DNA from: Streptomyces sp. NBC_00569
Lineage (GTDB): Bacteria; Actinomycetota; Actinomycetes; Streptomycetales; Streptomycetaceae
NCBI RefSeq assembly: GCF_036345255.1
Contig: NZ_CP107783.1
Span: 6,742,001 to 6,806,000, forward strand
DNA length: 64,000 nucleotides
Reading direction: 5' to 3'
Part shown: positions 44,541 through 53,230 of the stretch, piece by piece
Numbering within the stretch: the stretch's first letter is position 1
Layout of the letters: the number at the start of each line of letters is the position of its first letter
Notes under the pieces: generated by a model
Told to the model about the DNA's origin: nothing
Seen by the model: the letters and a program-made list of their open reading frames with translations, nothing else
Database searches by the model: none
Made by a program: the position numbers and the translations under genes

Positions 44541-44572
44541 GGGCACAGATTAGCGGCCGCGCCCGGCGGACG

Positions 44573-45589
44573 TCAGCGCACGACCGTCCCCCGGCCCGCC
44601 CCGAGCAGCCCGAGTTCCGCCCGTGTGGGGGCTCCCTCCCAGTCGCCTGGCTGCGCGACGGCGAAGGCGCCCGTCGTCACGGCCCGGTCGAGGCGCGCGG
44701 CGACGTCCTCGCCGTCGAGGAGCGCGGAGAGATAGCCGGCGACGAAGGCGTCACCGGCTCCGACGGCGTCCACCGCGCGCACCGGCCGGGCCGGGACACG
44801 TAGCTCACCGTCGGCCGAGTGGGCGACCGCCCCGTCGGCGCCGAGCTTGACGACGACCTCGCGCACCCCGAGATCGAGCAGGGCCTTGACCGCGTCCGGC
44901 CCGGGCGGCGCGCACAGCGGCAGCTCGTCGTCGGAGGCGATGAGGACGTCCACGTACGGGATCCAGTCGCGCAGTTCGGCGGTGGCGTCCTCCGAACTCC
45001 ACAGCCGGGAACGATAGTTGGCGTCCAGGCTGACCGGAACGCCGTGCTCGCGGGCGAGCCGCAGGGCGCGTCGGCACGCGTCGCGCGCGGAGGTGCCGAG
45101 CGCGGGCGTGATCCCCGTCAGATGCAGGACGCGGGGCGGCGGACCGGCCGCGAAGGCCCGCTCGACGCGGTCGGCGTCGAGCCGCGAACCCGCAGAGCCC
45201 GCACGGTAGTACTGGACCCGCGTCACCTCGGGCAGCCGCGGCTCGAACAGGATCAGGCCCGTAGGGGCGCCGGTGTCACGGGTGGCGCAGGACGTGTCGA
45301 CGCCCTCGGCGCGCAGCGTGCGCAGGACCAGTTCGCCCGCCTCGTCGGCGCCGACCGCGCCCGCCCAGCGGACGCTGTGGCCGAGCCGGGTGAGCCCGAT
45401 CGCGACGTTCGACTCGGCGCCGGCGACGGACAGGTCCATCGAGCCGCCCAGCTTGAACGGACCGTGGCCGCGCAGCGCGACCATGGTCTCGCCGAAGGTG
45501 AGCACGTCGACGGGGGAGTCGGCGGGGGACGTGATGGGGGAGGCGGCCGGGAAGGGGCTCGGCCCCGGAGTCGGTCCCGGCGCCGTCAT
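44573..45589 (-). CDS. PfkB-family 2-keto-3-deoxy-sugar-acid kinase
   Basis: This 338-residue kinase has a Pro-rich N-terminal extension, then DVLTFGETMVAL, the substrate motif GGSMDLSVAGAESNVAIGLTRLG and the catalytic DAVGAGDAFVAGYLSALL. The PfkB fold and neighbours point to phosphorylation of 2-keto-3-deoxygalactonate (or gluconate). Enterobacteria use the unrelated DgoK for the same step. The ATG overlaps the aldolase stop as ATGA. Confidence 0.92.
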   Translation of the reverse strand: MTAPGPTPGPSPFPAASPITSPADSPVDVLTFGETMVALRGHGPFKLGGSMDLSVAGAESNVAIGLTRLGHSVRWAGAVGADEAGELVLRTLRAEGVDTSCATRDTGAPTGLILFEPRLPEVTRVQYYRAGSAGSRLDADRVERAFAAGPPPRVLHLTGITPALGTSARDACRRALRLAREHGVPVSLDANYRSRLWSSEDATAELRDWIPYVDVLIASDDELPLCAPPGPDAVKALLDLGVREVVVKLGADGAVAHSADGELRVPARPVRAVDAVGAGDAFVAGYLSALLDGEDVAARLDRAVTTGAFAVAQPGDWEGAPTRAELGLLGAGRGTVVR

Positions 45590-46206
45590 CCGCACACCGC
45601 CTTGAACTCGGCCGCCCGCTTGCGCAGCTGACCCAGATCCCCGCCGTCCGCCGCGTCGCCGATGAGCGGCGAGCCGACCCCGACCGCGATGGCGCCACTC
45701 TCCAGATAGGCGGTCGCCGCCGCCGCGTCGACCCCGCCCACCGGCACGAACGGAGTCCGGGGGAACGGTCCCCGCAGCGCCTTCAGATACGACGGGCCGC
45801 CCATCGCCGACGCCGGGAAGATCTTCAGGGCCGTCGCCCCGGACGCCTCGGCCGCGATGACGTCGGTCGGGGTGAGCACCCCGGCGAGCACGGGCAGGCC
45901 CTGTCGCAGGGACTCGTCGACCCCGGGGCCGAGCCCTGGCGTCACGATGAGGTTCGCCCCGGCCGCGGCCGCTTCGCGGGCGTCCTCGGCGGTCAGGACC
46001 GTGCCCGCGCCCAGCCAGACGTCGTCGCCGAGCTCGTCCCGCGCCCTGCGGATCACCATGAGGGCGTCACGGCCACTGAGCGACACCTCCACCAGTGGGA
46101 TCCCGGCCTCGGCCAGGGCCATGACCGTACGGAACGACGCGTCGGGATCGCTTCCCCGGACGATCGCCACGAGGCGATCGGTGCGCAGTGCGGTAGTGAA
46201 GTCCAT
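45586..46206 (-). CDS. dgoA: 2-dehydro-3-deoxy-6-phosphogalactonate aldolase
   Basis: This 206-residue class I aldolase has the Schiff-base Lys128 in ATALKIFPASAMGG, the catalytic Glu in PLVEVSLSG and the phosphate-binding FVPVGGVDAA. It splits the phosphorylated keto-deoxy sugar to pyruvate and glyceraldehyde 3-phosphate. DgoA and KDPG aldolase are hard to separate by sequence; the DgoD neighbour favours galactonate. It lies 79 bases after dgoD. Confidence 0.93.
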   Translation of the reverse strand: MDFTTALRTDRLVAIVRGSDPDASFRTVMALAEAGIPLVEVSLSGRDALMVIRRARDELGDDVWLGAGTVLTAEDAREAAAAGANLIVTPGLGPGVDESLRQGLPVLAGVLTPTDVIAAEASGATALKIFPASAMGGPSYLKALRGPFPRTPFVPVGGVDAAAATAYLESGAIAVGVGSPLIGDAADGGDLGQLRKRAAEFKAVCG

Positions 46207-46285
46207 GGTGCTCTTCCTCGGTTCCTTTCAAGGGGTGTTCGGGGCGTTCAAGGGCGTTTTATACAGGTTGGGCACTCGGCTCGGG

Positions 46286-47431
46286 TCACCATTCGGCGAA
46301 CGAGCCGTCCTCGTACCGCCACACGGGGTTGCGCCAGGCGTGCCCCTTGGCGTCGGCGGCGCGTACGGCCGCCTCGTCGATGTCCACGCCGAGGCCGGGC
46401 CGTTCGGTGCGCAGCAGCGATCCCCCGACGAAGCGGAACGGCTCGCGGTCGGCGACGTAGTCGAGGAGTTCGGCGTCCTTGTTGTAGTGGATGCCGATCG
46501 ACTGCTCCTGAATCAGGAAGTTCGGTGTGGTGAAGGCGACTTGGAGGCTCGCGGCGAGGGCCACGGGGCCGAGCGGGCAGTGCGGCGCGATGTGGGCCCC
46601 GTACATCTCGGCGAGCGCGGCGATGCGGCGCAGCTCGGAGATGCCGCCCGCGTGCGAGATGTCGGGCTGCACCACGGCGACGCCGGCCTCGAGCGGGGCG
46701 AGGAACTCCCGTCGGGTGAAGAGCCGTTCACCGAGCGCGATCGGGATGTTGGAGGCGTTCACCAGGTCGGGGACGGCGTGCATGTGCTCGGAGAGGACGG
46801 GCTCCTCGACGAACAGGGGCGCGTACTCGGCGAGCAGCGGGAGCAGCCGGCGGGCGTTCGCGGGGGAGACGCGGCCGTGGAAGTCGAGCGCGAAGTCCCT
46901 TTCGTCGCCGAGGACTTCACGGGCCGTCTCCGCGCGCAACAGGCACGCGCGGACCTCCTCGCGCGTGGCGAGCGGCGTCATGCGCCCGACGGCGTTCATC
47001 TTCACCGCCGTGAACCCGGCCTCGGCCTGGGCGCTCACGGCGTCCCTGACCTCGCTCGGCTCATCACCGCCCACCCAGGCGTACGCGCGGATCCGCTCGC
47101 GCACCGGCCCGCCGAGCAACTGGTGCACCGGCTGCCCGTACGCCTTGCCCTTGATGTCCCACAGCGCCTGGTCGAGCCCGGCGACGGCGGACGACAGGAC
47201 CGGCCCGCCGCGGTAGAAGCCGCCCTTGGTCATGACCTGCCAGTGGTCCTCGATGCGCAGCGGGTCCTGGCCGACCAGGTGTTCGGCGAGGACCTCGACG
47301 GCGGCCCGCACCGGCTCCGCGCGCCCCTCGACGACGGGCTCACCCCAGCCGACGACTCCTTCGTCGGTCTCCACCCGGACGAACATCCAGCGGGGCGGGG
47401 CGAGGAAGGTCTCGATGCGGGCGATCTTCAC
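46286..47431 (-). CDS. dgoD: D-galactonate dehydratase
   Basis: This 381-residue enolase-superfamily enzyme aligns with E. coli DgoD throughout: PPRWMFVRVETDEGVVGWGEPVVEGRA, FYRGGPVLSSAVAGLDQALWDIKGKA and LDFHGRVS (metal). Further matches are FVEEPVL, ALGERLF, QPDISHAGGI and APHCPLGPVALA, and it ends with WRNPVWRYEDGSFAEW. It removes water from galactonate to give 2-keto-3-deoxygalactonate. It is the first gene of the catabolic run and is followed by dgoA and the kinase. No galactonate permease is seen here. Confidence 0.96.
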   Translation of the reverse strand: MKIARIETFLAPPRWMFVRVETDEGVVGWGEPVVEGRAEPVRAAVEVLAEHLVGQDPLRIEDHWQVMTKGGFYRGGPVLSSAVAGLDQALWDIKGKAYGQPVHQLLGGPVRERIRAYAWVGGDEPSEVRDAVSAQAEAGFTAVKMNAVGRMTPLATREEVRACLLRAETAREVLGDERDFALDFHGRVSPANARRLLPLLAEYAPLFVEEPVLSEHMHAVPDLVNASNIPIALGERLFTRREFLAPLEAGVAVVQPDISHAGGISELRRIAALAEMYGAHIAPHCPLGPVALAASLQVAFTTPNFLIQEQSIGIHYNKDAELLDYVADREPFRFVGGSLLRTERPGLGVDIDEAAVRAADAKGHAWRNPVWRYEDGSFAEW

Positions 47432-47478
47432 GTACGGGTTCCTCTCGGGGTGTTACGGAGGTGGGGGCAGGGCCGGTG

Positions 47479-48255
47479 TCAGGGGTGTCCGCGCCGGGAC
47501 AGTTCGATCACGTCGAGCATCGCCGCGAAGGCGCCGTCCTGGTCCCGCGCGCGCACGCGTTCGGCGACCCGGGCGTGGGTGGGCAGCGGGTGCTCGTGCC
47601 GTCCGGCGTGCACGAGCCGGTCCCGTACGACGAGCGCCGGAATGATGACCCGCCGCATCTGCGCGAAGAAGGGGTTGCCGGAGGCGGTGAGGAGCGCCGT
47701 ATGGAAGGACGCGTCGGCGCGCACGGCGAGAACGGGGTCGCCTTCGGTCATGACGGCGTCGGTCATGACGGACGTCTGCTCGGCGGCGGCCATCGCGCTC
47801 AGCGCGGCGTCGAGGGCGGCGAGATCCGCGTCCGTGCGATGCAGCGCGGCGAGCGCGGCCGCGGCGGGCTCGACAGCGCGGCGGAGTTCAAGGAGATCGG
47901 CGAAGAAGGCGCCGGGGGCGCCGGAGTCGATCGTCCAGCGCAGTACGTCGCTGTCGAGGAGGTTCCAGTCGTCACGCGGGCGTACGAAGGTCCCCCGCTT
48001 CTGCCGGGCGTCGAGCAGGCCCTTGGTGGTCAGCACCTTGATCGCCTCGCGCAGCACGGTCTGGCTGACGTCCAGTTCGGCCATGAGTCCCGGCAGGTCG
48101 AGGAGGTCCCCCTCCGCGTACGTCCCGTCGAAGATCCGCCGTGCGAGCGCTTCCACGGCGATCCGGTGGACGCCGCGTCCGGTGTACGAGACCCCCGGCG
48201 TACCGCCGAGGGCCGGGCCGTCCGTGCGCGGGCTGCCCGTGTCCTTGCGCGTCAT
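47479..48255 (-). CDS. GntR/FadR-type regulator of galactonate catabolism
   Basis: This 258-residue regulator has a GntR winged helix (RIAVEALARRIFDGTYAEGDLLDLPGLMAELDVSQTVLREAIKVLTTKGLLDARQKRGTFVRP) and a FadR-type FCD domain. The latter has metal residues around DASFHTALLTASGNPFF. It sits directly upstream of dgoD on the same strand, as dgoR does in enterobacteria. It probably represses the cluster until galactonate or its dehydration product binds. The ATG at 48255 is chosen; a longer ORF to 48291 runs into the AT-rich site. Confidence 0.92.
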   Translation of the reverse strand: MTRKDTGSPRTDGPALGGTPGVSYTGRGVHRIAVEALARRIFDGTYAEGDLLDLPGLMAELDVSQTVLREAIKVLTTKGLLDARQKRGTFVRPRDDWNLLDSDVLRWTIDSGAPGAFFADLLELRRAVEPAAAALAALHRTDADLAALDAALSAMAAAEQTSVMTDAVMTEGDPVLAVRADASFHTALLTASGNPFFAQMRRVIIPALVVRDRLVHAGRHEHPLPTHARVAERVRARDQDGAFAAMLDVIELSRRGHP

Positions 48256-48280
48256 GGGGGCAGCCTCGCACGTGATCCGG

Positions 48281-48297
48281 TTATTTATCAATTATTC
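48281..48297. promoter_or_regulatory. AT-rich candidate operator of the GntR gene
   Basis: TTATTTATCAATTATTC is strikingly AT-rich for this DNA and lies 26 bases before the GntR start, overlapping the 3' end of the DUF4383 gene. FadR-type regulators favour such sites. It may carry the -10 of the regulator gene too. Confidence 0.5.
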
Positions 48298-48942
48298 TCG
48301 GCGGCCCGGGCCATCGGTGATCTTTGTGATTCCGCCGGCGCCGGAGAACTCGGTGGCCCGGGCGGCTCTGGTGACCTCGGGGGTGGGGCGCGGCTGCCGG
48401 GCGGCGTGGGCGCGGTCCTCGCGGGCGGCGGCTTCCGGGTGGCGCGCACGCCAGTACGGGTTGTCGTGCGGCAGCGTCCCGCTGACGCGGCCGTACATCC
48501 CGAAGGCCATGAGCATCACGCCGACCACGAAGCTGAACAGCACGTTCTGGATCTGGAACGCGAGGAAGTTGTAGTCGGTCTGGAGCAGGGCGAGGTTCAC
48601 GAAGCCGCTGAGGATGAACAGGATCCCGAAGGTCATGTTGATCGTCGAGGCGACGTTCCGGCCGATGAGCATGCCCGCGAACAGGATCAGACCGACGAAG
48701 ATCGACAGGACACTGAGGGCGCCGTTGGTGTTCAGGCCGGCGACCTTGTCACCGCCGGTGTCGAAGAACCCGATGTGATCGATGAGCCCCAGAACGCCGA
48801 AGGCGACCAGCACGAGCCCCATCAGGCCGGCGCCTATCCGGTAGACCTTGCTGAGCCCATGGTCGACGGGCAGATGATCGTCGAGGACGACGCGCTGGTG
48901 CCGGAACCGTGATGGGCGGATCCCGGGTACATGCGTGGCCAT
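48292..48942 (-). CDS. DUF4383 membrane protein
   Basis: This 216-residue protein has four membrane segments, at about 33-55, 75-95, 105-125 and 135-160. The family phrases LSKVYRIGAGLMGLVLVAFGVLGLI and NVLFSFVVGVMLMAFGMYGRVSG are present. The C-terminal 50 residues are polar. Function is unknown. GGGAGG precedes the ATG at 48942. Confidence 0.85.
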   Translation of the reverse strand: MATHVPGIRPSRFRHQRVVLDDHLPVDHGLSKVYRIGAGLMGLVLVAFGVLGLIDHIGFFDTGGDKVAGLNTNGALSVLSIFVGLILFAGMLIGRNVASTINMTFGILFILSGFVNLALLQTDYNFLAFQIQNVLFSFVVGVMLMAFGMYGRVSGTLPHDNPYWRARHPEAAAREDRAHAARQPRPTPEVTRAARATEFSGAGGITKITDGPGRRE

Positions 48943-49122
48943 GAACGCCTCCCTTGCACGTACGTAACACAAGGATCCGCCCGTAGCCCTGAGGGCGCCA
49001 GCAGGGATGGCTCGGGGTCGGGCAAGGGGCGGGCGGCTCTGAAGGGGCGGCTCTGGAGGAGTCGGCTCAGGAGAAACAGCTCACGAGCGGCTCAGGACGG
49101 GCAGCCCCGGCGAGAGGACCGC

Positions 49123-50502
49123 TCAGGAGTGGGCCCCCCGCTCCTCCCTGATCTGGGCGACGACGCGGGCGACCGTCTGCCGGACGGCCTCCGTCTCCGT
49201 GAGGAAGTGCCAGTAATCGGGGTGGTGCCCCTCAAGAGCGGCGACGGCGCGGTCGAGGCGGCCCACGGAGTCGTCGAGGGGGCGGGCGTGCCGCGGCTCG
49301 GGCGTGCTGCGCCCCGACATGGCGAGTCGCTGGGCGTCCCGGATGGCGAACCGGGTCCGGTCGATCTCCTGCTGCGGATCCTTCGCCACGGCGTTCAGCC
49401 GCTGCAGCCGGTCGGACGCGGCGGACACGTCCTCGTCCGTCGTGTTCAGCAGGGCCCGGACCGTCGACAGGCGCGACGTCGCGTCCGGCCACCGCTGCTC
49501 GTCCCGCGCCGCACGCGCCTCGCCGAGCTTCAGCTCCGCCTGCCGTACGTTCTCCGCGGCGCGCTCCGGCACATGCTGGAGGTCCTGCCAGCAGGGGGCC
49601 GTGAACCGTCTGCGCAGCTCGCTCAGGATGGGCTCGACCTGCCCGGCCCGCGTGGTCAGGGCCTGCGCGCGCGTGCGCAGCGACACGAGGCGGCGGTCGA
49701 TCTCGGCGGCGCGCTCCGGCAGCCGCTGGGCCTCGGCCCGCACGGCCTCGGCATCCCGGGCGACCCGCTCGGCGCGCTCCAGGGTCTCCGGCACGCCGTG
49801 CCGGCCCGCGCCCTGGTTGAGCCGGGTGAGCTCGGGCCCGAGGGCGGCGAGGCGGGCGGCGAGATCGTCGGCCTTGAGCCCGGCGCCGCGCACCGCGTCC
49901 AGGGAGTTGCTCGCCGCGAGGAGCGCCTGCCGCGCCCGCTCGACGGCGGGGGCCAGTCGAGCCAGCTGCGTCTCGGCCTTCCCGAGCAACGGCCCGAGGC
50001 CCTGCGAGAACCGGTCGAGGTCGAGCTTCACCTTGGTCAGCTCGTCCTTGGCGCGGCTCAGCTCGGCGCGCGCCCGCGTGGCGACCGACGCCTCCAGGTC
50101 GTCCCGGTCGAGGTCGTGGGCGTCCACGGCGGTGATGTACTGCAGGCTGGCCTCGTCGATCCGCCGGCCGAGAGACTCGAAGTCGGAAACGGTGCGGCGC
50201 GCGGCGGGCGAGTCGTCGACGGCCGTGATGGTCTCGATGGAGATCCGCAGATCGCGCTGGGCGGTGTCGAGTTCGTAGAACGCGGCCGCGGCGGCGTCCT
50301 TGGCGGCCTGCGCCTCAGCCCGCTGGCTCTCCCCACGCCCGAACCAGCGCCGGGTACCGCCCCCGGCGAACGCGGCCGGCGCCGCAGCGACGGCTACGGC
50401 GATGAGCGGCAGCGGAAGCAGGACGAGCCCGAGCAGATCGCGAAGCGCGGCGCGCGGTCGCATGGACGACGCATACGGCCGCATCGGTGGTGTCGCCGTC
50501 AC
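49123..50502 (-). CDS. Membrane-anchored coiled-coil protein
   Basis: This 459-residue protein has one membrane segment near residues 20-50 (LLGLVLLPLPLIAVAVAAAPAAFAGG), followed by about 380 residues of Ala-, Glu-, Arg- and Leu-rich heptads. Examples are ERAERVARDAEAVRAEAQRLPERAAEI and ERAAENVRQAELKLGEARAARDEQ. It should form a long coiled coil on the cytoplasmic or outer side. It resembles streptomycete proteins of unknown function. The GTG at 50502 has GGGAGAGGG before it; an ATG at 50538 is also possible. Confidence 0.8.
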   Translation of the reverse strand: MTATPPMRPYASSMRPRAALRDLLGLVLLPLPLIAVAVAAAPAAFAGGGTRRWFGRGESQRAEAQAAKDAAAAAFYELDTAQRDLRISIETITAVDDSPAARRTVSDFESLGRRIDEASLQYITAVDAHDLDRDDLEASVATRARAELSRAKDELTKVKLDLDRFSQGLGPLLGKAETQLARLAPAVERARQALLAASNSLDAVRGAGLKADDLAARLAALGPELTRLNQGAGRHGVPETLERAERVARDAEAVRAEAQRLPERAAEIDRRLVSLRTRAQALTTRAGQVEPILSELRRRFTAPCWQDLQHVPERAAENVRQAELKLGEARAARDEQRWPDATSRLSTVRALLNTTDEDVSAASDRLQRLNAVAKDPQQEIDRTRFAIRDAQRLAMSGRSTPEPRHARPLDDSVGRLDRAVAALEGHHPDYWHFLTETEAVRQTVARVVAQIREERGAHS

Positions 50503-50678
50503 TACCCTCTCCCGTGCTGCCCTCGCCCGTGCACTCATCCGCCCTGCCCGCTGTCATTCTCCCACCGGTTAATGACGAACACACGGGCCGGATAGTTCGC
50601 TCTGGGCCCTGGGACTTTGCCGGACGATACGGGTTTGCGAGGTACCACCACGGGCAAGGTAGGCTGTCGAATCATCCC

Positions 50679-50753
50679 GGGCGCGTAGCTCAGTGGTAGA
50701 GCGCTGCCCTTACAAGGCAGATGTCGGCGGTTCGAAACCGTCCGCGCCCACCA
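50679..50753 (+). tRNA. tRNA-Val (anticodon TAC)
   Basis: The cloverleaf is complete: acceptor GGGCGCG/CGCGCCC, D-arm GCTC/GAGC, anticodon stem CTGCC/GGCAG with loop CTTACAA, and T-arm GGCGG/CCGTC with TTCGAAA. CCA is encoded at 50751-50753. Its 3' half has been the target of integration events, since related copies occur at 53112 and 54183. Confidence 0.97.
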
Positions 50754-50769
50754 GTCTCGGGACACGAGC

Positions 50770-50811
50770 AAGGCCCAGGTCAACCGGTATGAATCCGGGA
50801 ACCTGGGCCTT
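50770..50811 (+). terminator. Hairpin after tRNA-Val
   Basis: AAGGCCCAGGT and ACCTGGGCCTT (11 bases each) flank a 20-base loop, followed by AGTCTTTCT. It could end the tRNA transcript from the left or the integrase remnant from the right. Confidence 0.75.
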
Positions 50812-50845
50812 AGTCTTTCTCGGCGACTATTCGGCCCCGTGCCAC

Positions 50846-51244
50846 CTACGTGCCAGATGGGCCGTGCGGAGGCCGCTTCACCTTCCTGATCTGACCGTCC
50901 ACGTAGCCGGCGATCACGTGAGCGCGGCCGTTGACGAGGTGCTGATGGATCAGCGCTGCCCGCACGGACGAGTGCCCCATGCGGTGCATCAACTCGCGGG
51001 TGGAGGCGCCGCCCGTCGCGGCGAGGGTGTTGCCGGTGTGCCGGAGATCGTGGAAGTGGACGTCACCCAGGCCGGTCGCGGCGAGCGCGCGGAGCCAGAT
51101 CCGCCGGAAGTTGTTCCGGCGCAGGACACCACCGCGCGCCCCGACGAAGACGAGCCCGGTTCGGCCGGCATCGGCGTACTCGGCCAGGTGATGCGCCAAC
51201 TCCTCGGCGAGGGAGGCCGGGAAGGCGACGGCAGCCGTGGACAC
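50846..51244 (-). pseudogene. Tyrosine recombinase (phage-type integrase), C-terminal remnant
   Basis: Only the last 132 or so residues of an integrase remain. HFHDLRHTGNTLAATGGASTRELMHRMGHSSVRAALIHQHL carries the conserved HxxR and GH motifs, but the catalytic tyrosine expected in ALIYQH is a histidine (ALIHQH). The N-terminal DNA-binding parts and the first catalytic arginine are missing. It reads toward tRNA-Val, the usual placement for an integrase that inserts there. It cannot be active. Confidence 0.88.
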
Positions 51245-51341
51245 GGCGTCATCTGAGGGCGCCCGGCCCGTGCCGCGCGCTCGCCGCCTCGGCTGTGAAA
51301 ATCACTGTCCGATTGTCGGAACACGGTGATAGAGAGTCCGT

Positions 51342-52139
51342 GTGACAACGACACTTACGTTCCCCGCTCTGTTGCGACTGATCGACGAACGGTCGAGCGC
51401 CTTCCGCGCTGCGGTCGCCTCCGCGCCCAGCCTCGACGTACAGGTGCCGACCTGCCCCGAGTGGACGCTGTTCGATCTGGCGCAGCACATCGGCGAGGGG
51501 CGCCGCGCCTGGGCCGCCACCGTCGCCGCAGGGCCTGCTCCGGCCAAGTCCGTACCAGAGGGCGCCCCGGCTGCGCCTCGGGAGCGCGAGGCCGTGCCGG
51601 CCTGGTTGGCCGCGTCGACGCAGGAGTTGCTGGACGCACTGCGGGAGGCCGGCCCGGATCGCGGTTGCTGGACGTGGTGGGGTGCGTCCCAGTCGCCCGA
51701 GACCTGTGGCGCCGTCGCCCGGCACCAGCTCCAGCAGATGGCGGTGCACACCTACGACGCCCAGGTCACTGTGGGTGCCCCGGAGCCGCTGCCGGATGAG
51801 GTGGCACTCGACGGTGTCGAGGAGTTCCTGTTCACCTGTGTCGCAACGCCGAGTGCCTGGCCGCACAAGCCCACTGCCTTCGACTTCCACGCCACCGAGG
51901 GCTACTCCTGGCGCCTCACGGTCGACGGCGACGGCGCACGCTCCACCCGTATCTCCGCGCCCGGCACGACGCCTGTCGCCGCTGCCGACGAGGGCCCGGA
52001 CGCGGCCGGCGTCTCCGTTCGCGGCACGGCCAGTGAGCTGGTTCTTTTCGTGTACGACCGTATCCCGGCGGACTCCCTGCAGATCGAGGGAGACCTAGGT
52101 TTGTTCGACCTGCTCCGCGCGTGGGAGCCGGAGGAGTAG
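51342..52139 (+). CDS. Maleylpyruvate isomerase family mycothiol-dependent (DinB-fold) protein
   Basis: This 265-residue protein has the MDMPI_N DinB-type helical bundle: VPTCPEWTLFDLAQHIGEGRRAW with the first metal histidine, and VARHQLQQMAVHTYDAQVTVG with the others. A C-terminal beta-domain ends in ASELVLFVYDRIPADSLQIEGD. Such proteins use mycothiol as thiol cofactor; most substrates are unknown. It lies inside the tRNA-Val integration scar, so it may be cargo or older chromosomal DNA. The GTG at 51342 has AGAGAG nearby. Confidence 0.9.
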   Translation: MTTTLTFPALLRLIDERSSAFRAAVASAPSLDVQVPTCPEWTLFDLAQHIGEGRRAWAATVAAGPAPAKSVPEGAPAAPREREAVPAWLAASTQELLDALREAGPDRGCWTWWGASQSPETCGAVARHQLQQMAVHTYDAQVTVGAPEPLPDEVALDGVEEFLFTCVATPSAWPHKPTAFDFHATEGYSWRLTVDGDGARSTRISAPGTTPVAAADEGPDAAGVSVRGTASELVLFVYDRIPADSLQIEGDLGLFDLLRAWEPEE

Positions 52140-52561
52140 GACGGGTGCTGTAGAGCGGCGAAGGAAGCCTTGCCAGGACTGCATGCGGCGTCTGACACCA
52201 GCGGCTGACACCAACAAGCACGAACCGCAGCGGTCAGCGCCGGACCTCAGTGAACGATCGGCCAAGGCGCAAGGGCCGTTGGCCGACGTTGACAGACCCC
52301 CGTGATCGACCTGGTGGGGATGCGGGCCGACCTTAGAGCCTGTGTGCGACCGTGCCCCGTACGTGCCCGATGAGCCGGGAACTCACGGGGACTCACGGCA
52401 GTCAACAGGCAACGTGCACGACGAAGGCCCCTGACCGATGTTGCTGGTCAGGGACCCTCTATCTGCGCAGTGGGTGTGGGATTTGAACCCACGGCGACTC
52501 GCGCCACGACGGTTTTCAAGACTCCTCGGCGAGAGTTCGCGTTCTACAGACCGGTGAGGCG
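52140..52561. other. Intergenic stretch with integration scar elements
   Basis: No gene is seen in these 422 bases. At 52192-52221 is the first copy of a dispersed repeat of the form TGACAYC-N-GGCTGACAYC, found again at 53200-53230 and 54074-54104. At 52470-52522 lies the tRNA-Ser fragment described separately. Confidence 0.6.
52470..52522 (-). pseudogene. 3' fragment of a tRNA-Ser (TGA)
   Basis: Read on the minus strand it has the anticodon loop CTTGAAAA (anticodon TGA), a long variable arm GTGGCGCGAGTCGCC and the T-arm GTGGGTTCAAATCCCAC. The 3' end is TGC rather than the CCGC expected for this tRNA. The 5' half, including acceptor strand, D-arm and half the anticodon stem, is absent. Such 3' fragments are left as attachment sites when an element integrates in a tRNA gene. 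Confidence 0.8.
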
Positions 52562-52747
52562 CTACCGGTGCCGCAGGAACGGCAGATGACCGAGGAGGGT
52601 TCGCACCCCACTCCTGCGCTGCTCTGTGCCACCTGTGAACAGGAGCACCGAGGCCTCCACGGCGAACACCGGAGCGCCGAGCAGGGCGAGGAAGACGAGT
52701 ACGCCGGTTATCCAGATTCCCACTCCAGTGAAGGCTCTGGTGAACAT
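52562..52747 (-). CDS. Possible small membrane protein
   Basis: This 61-residue reading has two hydrophobic stretches (GIWITGVLVFLALLGAPVFAV and ASVLLFTGG) and a basic end. No clear ribosome site precedes the ATG and no family is recognised. It may be a remnant of a longer membrane protein left in the scar. Confidence 0.35.
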   Translation of the reverse strand: MFTRAFTGVGIWITGVLVFLALLGAPVFAVEASVLLFTGGTEQRRSGVRTLLGHLPFLRHR

Positions 52748-53111
52748 GGCGATAGTCGCTGAGCCGGTCAGAGACCAGACCGAACGCGCAAGGTCGCGAT
52801 TCGTAGGAGGACTCCCACGGCGTTACCCACGTCCCGGCCGCTGCATCTAGACGCAACGAATAGGACGCGGGTCCCGAGGGACCTTGACCGCTTACAGAGG
52901 GCGACGTGGGCACCCGACGGTGACAGGCGTACGCGACTTGCCCGAGAGAGCGAGTCCACCGACGGCATGGCGTAGGCATGGCGTTTCACCCACAGCCATC
53001 ACTCGCGACGGCATGCACACGCCAGAGCGCTTCCTTGTTCTCCTTGGGCGCCTCGCCAGGCTTATGTACCGGAGGCAAGACACTCCAGGACGAGTTGGCC
53101 ACCGATCGCGT

Positions 53112-53159
53112 GCGCCCTTGCAAGGCAGATGTCGGCGGGTTCGAAACCGTCCGCGCCCA
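53112..53159 (+). repeat. Partial copy of the tRNA-Val 3' half (attachment-site scar)
   Basis: From the anticodon stem to the discriminator base it matches tRNA-Val with two changes: anticodon TAC reads TGC, and the T-stem has one extra G. No acceptor 5' strand or D-arm is present and CCA is replaced by ACTGG. Confidence 0.9.
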
Positions 53160-53166
53160 ACTGGGA

Positions 53167-53200
53167 AAAGGCCCCCGGCCGTTCACGGCTGGGGGCCTTT
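53167..53200 (+). terminator. Strong terminator after the tRNA-like copy
   Basis: The arms at 53167-53181 and 53186-53200 pair over 15 bases with one G-U pair and loop TTCA, ending in CCTTT. Confidence 0.9.
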
Positions 53201-53230
53201 GACATCCGGGGCTGACATCGACGCCCAGGG
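53200..53230 (+). repeat. Dispersed TGACATC repeat, copy 2
   Basis: This sequence is closely similar to 54074-54104 (both of the form TGACATCCGG-N-GACATC-N-CAGGG) and more distantly to 52192-52221. Copies 2 and 3 accompany tRNA-Val-like fragments, so they are probably flanks carried in by related elements. Confidence 0.7.

Noticed and set aside
53112..53159. A functional second tRNA (anticodon TGC)
   Set aside because: The acceptor 5' strand and D-arm are missing and the T-stem has an extra base, so it cannot fold as a tRNA.
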